DNA from: an uncultured Lachnospiraceae bacterium
GTDB lineage: Bacteria > Bacillota > Clostridia > Lachnospirales > Lachnospiraceae
Reading direction: 5' to 3'
NCBI GenBank assembly: GCA_902803635.1
Contig: CADCQU010000253.1
Coordinates: forward strand, 1 to 9,509
DNA length: 9,509 nt
Position 1 is the stretch's first letter; the number at the start of each line of letters is the position of its first letter. A program made the translations under genes and the position numbers. This document shows positions 7,905 to 9,509 of the stretch, piece after piece. The notes beneath the pieces were generated by a model. The model saw only the letters and a program-made list of their open reading frames with translations, was not told the origin of the DNA and searched no databases.

Positions 7905-7941
7905 GGAAAGGAAAGTTTTTTCGTTTCCAGTAAAAAAATGC

Positions 7942-7970
7942 TTGCATTTTGGTCCGCGTTCCTGTATAGT
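7942..7970 (+). promoter_or_regulatory. Predicted sigma-70 type promoter for rpmJ
   Basis: TTGCAT (7942-7947) and TATAGT (7965-7970) are separated by exactly 17 bp. Each differs from consensus at few positions: four of six for the -35 and five of six for the -10. It lies 37 nt past the infA stop. The predicted start is near 7977, giving rpmJ a leader of about 107 nt. Confidence 0.75.
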
Positions 7971-7986
7971 GGAATGCGGACTTTTA

Positions 7987-8054
7987 TGCGCAAAATTGCT
8001 AGAATTTTAAAATGGCGGTTTGCGCAGCGGGCGTAACTGACTGACCCCGCCCGT
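7987..8054 (+). promoter_or_regulatory. Hairpin-forming leader of rpmJ
   Basis: Downstream of the predicted start site, TGCGCAAA (7987-7994) and TTTGCGCA (8019-8026) form a perfect 8-bp inverted repeat around a 24-nt AT-rich loop. Directly after it, CGGGCG (8028-8033) can pair with CGCCCG (8048-8053) around a 14-nt loop. Neither stem is followed by a T-run. The ribosome binding site AAAGGAGGG (about 8070-8078) lies beyond both. A regulatory role is inferred from position and structure only. Confidence 0.45.
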
Positions 8055-8083
8055 TGGCACACTTAGCGGAAAGGAGGGATATT

Positions 8084-8197
8084 ATGAAAGTAAGGTCTTC
8101 CGTAAAACCAATGTGCGAAAAGTGCAGAATCATCCGTAGGAAGGGTTCCATCCGCATCATTTGCGTGAACCCGAAGCACAAGCAGAGGCAGGGCTAA
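8084..8197 (+). CDS. rpmJ: 50S ribosomal protein L36, zinc-binding type
   Basis: This 37-residue protein reads [19 protein letters not shown] at its start and ends NPKHKQRQG, the classic L36. The zinc ligands are all present: Cys11, Cys14, Cys27 and His32, so this is the C+ form. L36 is the smallest large-subunit protein and stabilises 23S rRNA around helices 89, 91 and 97. ATG 8084 follows a strong AAAGGAGGG. The gene sits between infA and rpsM as in other bacteria, but here it seems to have its own promoter and a long gap on each side. Confidence 0.97.
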   Translation: MKVRSSVKPMCEKCRIIRRKGSIRIICVNPKHKQRQG

Positions 8198-8428
8198 GGC
8201 GAACCAACCAAAATGCGAGGAAAGCAGTTCGGAGCGCGGCTGCACGGACTGCTTCACTATATATCAGCCAAGGAGCCGATAATAGTGCTCGATACCGGCA
8301 TTGCGTCATCTTCATTTGCCGGAAAGGTCGTTTTTCCTTTACCTGAGGATGCGGCTGGGCGTCGAATCGATGCCCCAATTGAGTAACCATTGTAGTGAGA
8401 AGAAGAAACAGAAGTTTGGAGGAACAAC
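8198..8428 (+). promoter_or_regulatory. Structured rpmJ-rpsM intergenic leader
   Basis: This 231-nt gap encodes nothing credible but can fold into three hairpins. AAGCAGTTCG (8222-8231) pairs with CGGACTGCTT (8245-8254) over 10 bp with one G-U. CCGGCA (8295-8300) pairs with TGCCGG (8317-8322), the 3' arm overlapping a CATTTGCC motif (8313-8320). GGGCGTC (8357-8363) pairs with the mirror segment ending at 8375, with one G-U. GATAAT at 8278-8283 is a possible -10 without a clear -35. In E. coli the leader before rpsM is the S4-binding pseudoknot that represses the alpha operon. Position makes a functional analogue plausible, but I cannot align it to that structure. Confidence 0.5.
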
Positions 8429-8797
8429 ATGGCTCGTTTAGCTGGTGTGGATTTACCGAGAGATAAGCGAATCGAAATCGGTCTGACGTACATTTACGGT
8501 ATCGGCAGAACAACATCCAACAGAATCCTTGCCCAGGCAAATGTCAACCCGGACACCCGCGTTCGTGACCTTACGGACGAGGAGGTTTCCCGCATCAAGG
8601 ACATCATGGACGAGACCTGCACGGTCGAAGGTGACCTTCGCCGTGAAGTCGCCATGAACATCAAGCGGCTTACCGAGATTGGCTGCTACAGGGGCATCCG
8701 CCACAGGAAGGGCCTTCCCGTCCGTGGCCAGAACACCAAGAACAATGCCCGCACGCGCAAGGGACCGAAGCGCACGGTCGCGAACAAGAAGAAGTAA
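8429..8797 (+). CDS. rpsM: 30S ribosomal protein S13
   Basis: The 122-residue protein begins [26 protein letters not shown], the invariant S13 start with its helix-two-turn-helix. It continues with [49 protein letters not shown], then [14 protein letters not shown] and a lysine tail. S13 sits in the head of the small subunit, contacts the P-site tRNA through its tail and forms bridges B1a/B1b with the 50S subunit. GGAGG at 8418-8422 precedes the ATG. It is the first gene of the alpha-operon part, after a long structured gap. Confidence 0.98.
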   Translation: MARLAGVDLPRDKRIEIGLTYIYGIGRTTSNRILAQANVNPDTRVRDLTDEEVSRIKDIMDETCTVEGDLRREVAMNIKRLTEIGCYRGIRHRKGLPVRGQNTKNNARTRKGPKRTVANKKK

Positions 8798-8836
8798 TTT
8801 TGCGCATAATCAGAAAGGACGTAGGTTAGTTTTATT

Positions 8837-9235
8837 ATGGCGAAGAATCAGAGAAACTCTAGCGCGAACAAGCGCAAGGTCAGAAAAAACGTAGAACATG
8901 GACAGGCACACATCCAGTCTTCCTTTAACAACACGATTGTTACCCTGACGGATGCGAACGGCAACGCCCTCTCGTGGGCTTCCGCCGGCGGCCTGGGCTT
9001 CCGCGGTTCAAGGAAATCTACTCCCTATGCTGCCCAGATGGCGGCGGAGACGGCGACGAAGGCGGCCCTCATCCATGGCCTCAAGACCGTGGAGGTGTTC
9101 GTCAAGGGTCCCGGCTCGGGAAGAGAGGCCGCGATCCGCGCGCTTTCCGCAGCAGGCCTGCAGGTCGTCAGCATCCAGGACGTGACGCCCGTTCCGCATA
9201 ACGGCTGCCGTCCTCCGAAGCGCAGGAGAGTGTGA
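8837..9235 (+). CDS. rpsK: 30S ribosomal protein S11
   Basis: The 132-residue product matches S11: a basic N-terminus ([44 protein letters not shown]), [29 protein letters not shown] and the diagnostic ending [14 protein letters not shown]11 lies on the 30S platform near the mRNA exit and the Shine-Dalgarno duplex. The 39-nt gap from rpsM holds AAGG at 8815-8818, some 18 nt from the ATG, and GTAGG closer. The ribosome binding site is therefore weaker or more distant than that of its neighbours, but no other start fits the family. Confidence 0.97.
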   Translation: MAKNQRNSSANKRKVRKNVEHGQAHIQSSFNNTIVTLTDANGNALSWASAGGLGFRGSRKSTPYAAQMAAETATKAALIHGLKTVEVFVKGPGSGREAAIRALSAAGLQVVSIQDVTPVPHNGCRPPKRRRV

Positions 9236-9401
9236 CCGCTTCCCTGGCATTTGGAAACCATCATTTGCCGCCTGCGCGTTCGCAGGCGGAAGAAAGCAGC
9301 TACAAAAAGACTTTGCCGTCCGTAGCATTTGACTTGGCAAATGTCTCGCCGCCGGTCATTTGCCGGCAGCCATCGCTTATTTTTAGGAGGTCCATTTCAA
9401 A
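9236..9401 (+). promoter_or_regulatory. Structured rpsK-rpsD intergenic leader
   Basis: The 166-nt gap starts with a perfect 9-bp hairpin, CCGCCTGCG (9268-9276) with CGCAGGCGG (9281-9289) around CGTT, lacking a T-run. Five CATTTG/CAAATG cores lie in it. GGCAAATG 9336-9343 could pair with CATTTGCC 9357-9364 (8 bp), with CATTTG 9326-9331 (6 bp), or with TTTGCC 9312-9317. Separately, GCCGG 9351-9355 could pair with CCGGC 9363-9367. These folds exclude one another, as in an attenuator or binding-dependent switch. TTAGGAGG (9384-9390 region) then serves rpsD. S4 represses its own leader in Bacillus and E. coli, which makes S4 a candidate ligand; this is inference. Confidence 0.5.
9248..9364. repeat. 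Cluster of five CATTTG/CAAATG motifs before rpsD
   Basis: Copies lie at 9248-9253 (CATTTG), 9262-9269 (CATTTGCC), 9326-9333 (CATTTGAC), 9336-9343 (GGCAAATG) and 9357-9364 (CATTTGCC). The third and fourth face each other with a 6-nt spacer. The fourth and fifth form a perfect 8-bp inverted repeat with a 13-nt spacer. Confidence 0.8.
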
Positions 9402-9509
9402 ATGGCAGTTAATAGAACACCATATCTCAAGAGATGCAGGTCGCTTGGCCTGGAGCCGACATATCTTGGAATCGATAAGAAGTCGAAGCGTGAGCTGAAG
9501 AGGAGCGGC
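9402..9509 (+). CDS. rpsD: 30S ribosomal protein S4, N-terminal part (3' end outside window)
   Basis: The window ends after 36 codons that begin MAVNRTPYLKRCRSLGLEPTYLGIDKKS. The pattern LKRCRSLG and the following basic stretch match the N-terminus of the short, cysteine-poor S4 variants of Clostridia and Negativicutes rather than the MARYTGP start of Bacillus. S4 is a 16S 5'-domain assembly initiator and a known translational repressor of its own operon. TAGGAGG precedes ATG 9402. CCATTT and AAATGG flank two bases right at the start codon (small dyad). The S4 RNA-binding domain and the rest of the protein are outside the window. Confidence 0.9.
   Translation, partial: MAVNRTPYLKRCRSLGLEPTYLGIDKKSKRELKRSG

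Noticed and set aside
7905..7928. Possible terminator after infA (GGAAAGGAAA paired with TTTCGTTTCC)
   Set aside because: The stem is weak, with a central G-G mismatch, and is followed by an A-rich run rather than a T-run. It does not fit a + strand intrinsic terminator.
8161..8346. Open frame across the end of rpmJ and the following gap
   Set aside because: It starts inside rpmJ in another frame, lacks a ribosome binding site, and resembles no known protein.
9268..9289. 9-bp GC hairpin after rpsK as a terminator
   Set aside because: The stem is strong but no T-run follows, and rpsD continues on the same strand. It is kept only as a structural element of the leader.

Overview
The window is a ribosomal-protein super-operon (S10 tail, spc, alpha start) read entirely on the + strand. 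It begins inside rpsC and ends inside rpsD. Gene order and protein sequences point to a Firmicute. The zinc-type S14 and L36, the adenylate kinase with a four-cysteine LID, and an S4 beginning MAVNRTPYLKRCRSLG fit the Clostridia/Negativicutes side. Moderately high GC coding DNA with strong AGGAGG ribosome binding sites makes a Selenomonas/Megasphaera-like Negativicute my best guess. That placement is inference, not demonstrated.

Layout. 1-6820 is a tight cluster: rpsC(partial)-rplP-rpmC-rpsQ-rplN-rplX-rplE-rpsN(Zn)-rpsH, then a 195-nt structured gap, then rplF-rplR-rpsE-rpmD-rplO-secY. Several junctions overlap (TAATG, ATGA, TGATG), which implies translational coupling. A strong intrinsic terminator follows secY at 6835-6872. 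An extended -10 promoter near 6916-6945 then restarts transcription for adk-infA. No map (methionine aminopeptidase) gene lies between adk and infA, where it usually sits in Firmicutes. A second good promoter at 7942-7970 precedes rpmJ, which has a leader of about 107 nt. rpmJ is followed by a 231-nt hairpin-rich gap, then rpsM-rpsK, a 166-nt hairpin-rich gap, and the start of rpsD.

The genes make ribosomal subunit components, the SecY translocon channel, adenylate kinase and initiation factor IF1. This is the standard growth-coupled translation and secretion cluster, and no accessory or defence system is visible.

The interesting signal is in the gaps. A short motif, CATTTG(C/T)C or its complement G(A/G)CAAATG, recurs in inverted pairs. 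I count 13 copies of the CATTTG/CAAATG core in about 1 kb of long intergenic DNA, against 7 in the other roughly 8.5 kb. The motif takes part in mutually exclusive hairpins upstream of rplF and rpsD. These leaders are candidates for an undescribed regulatory motif or small repeat family acting on ribosomal-protein genes.
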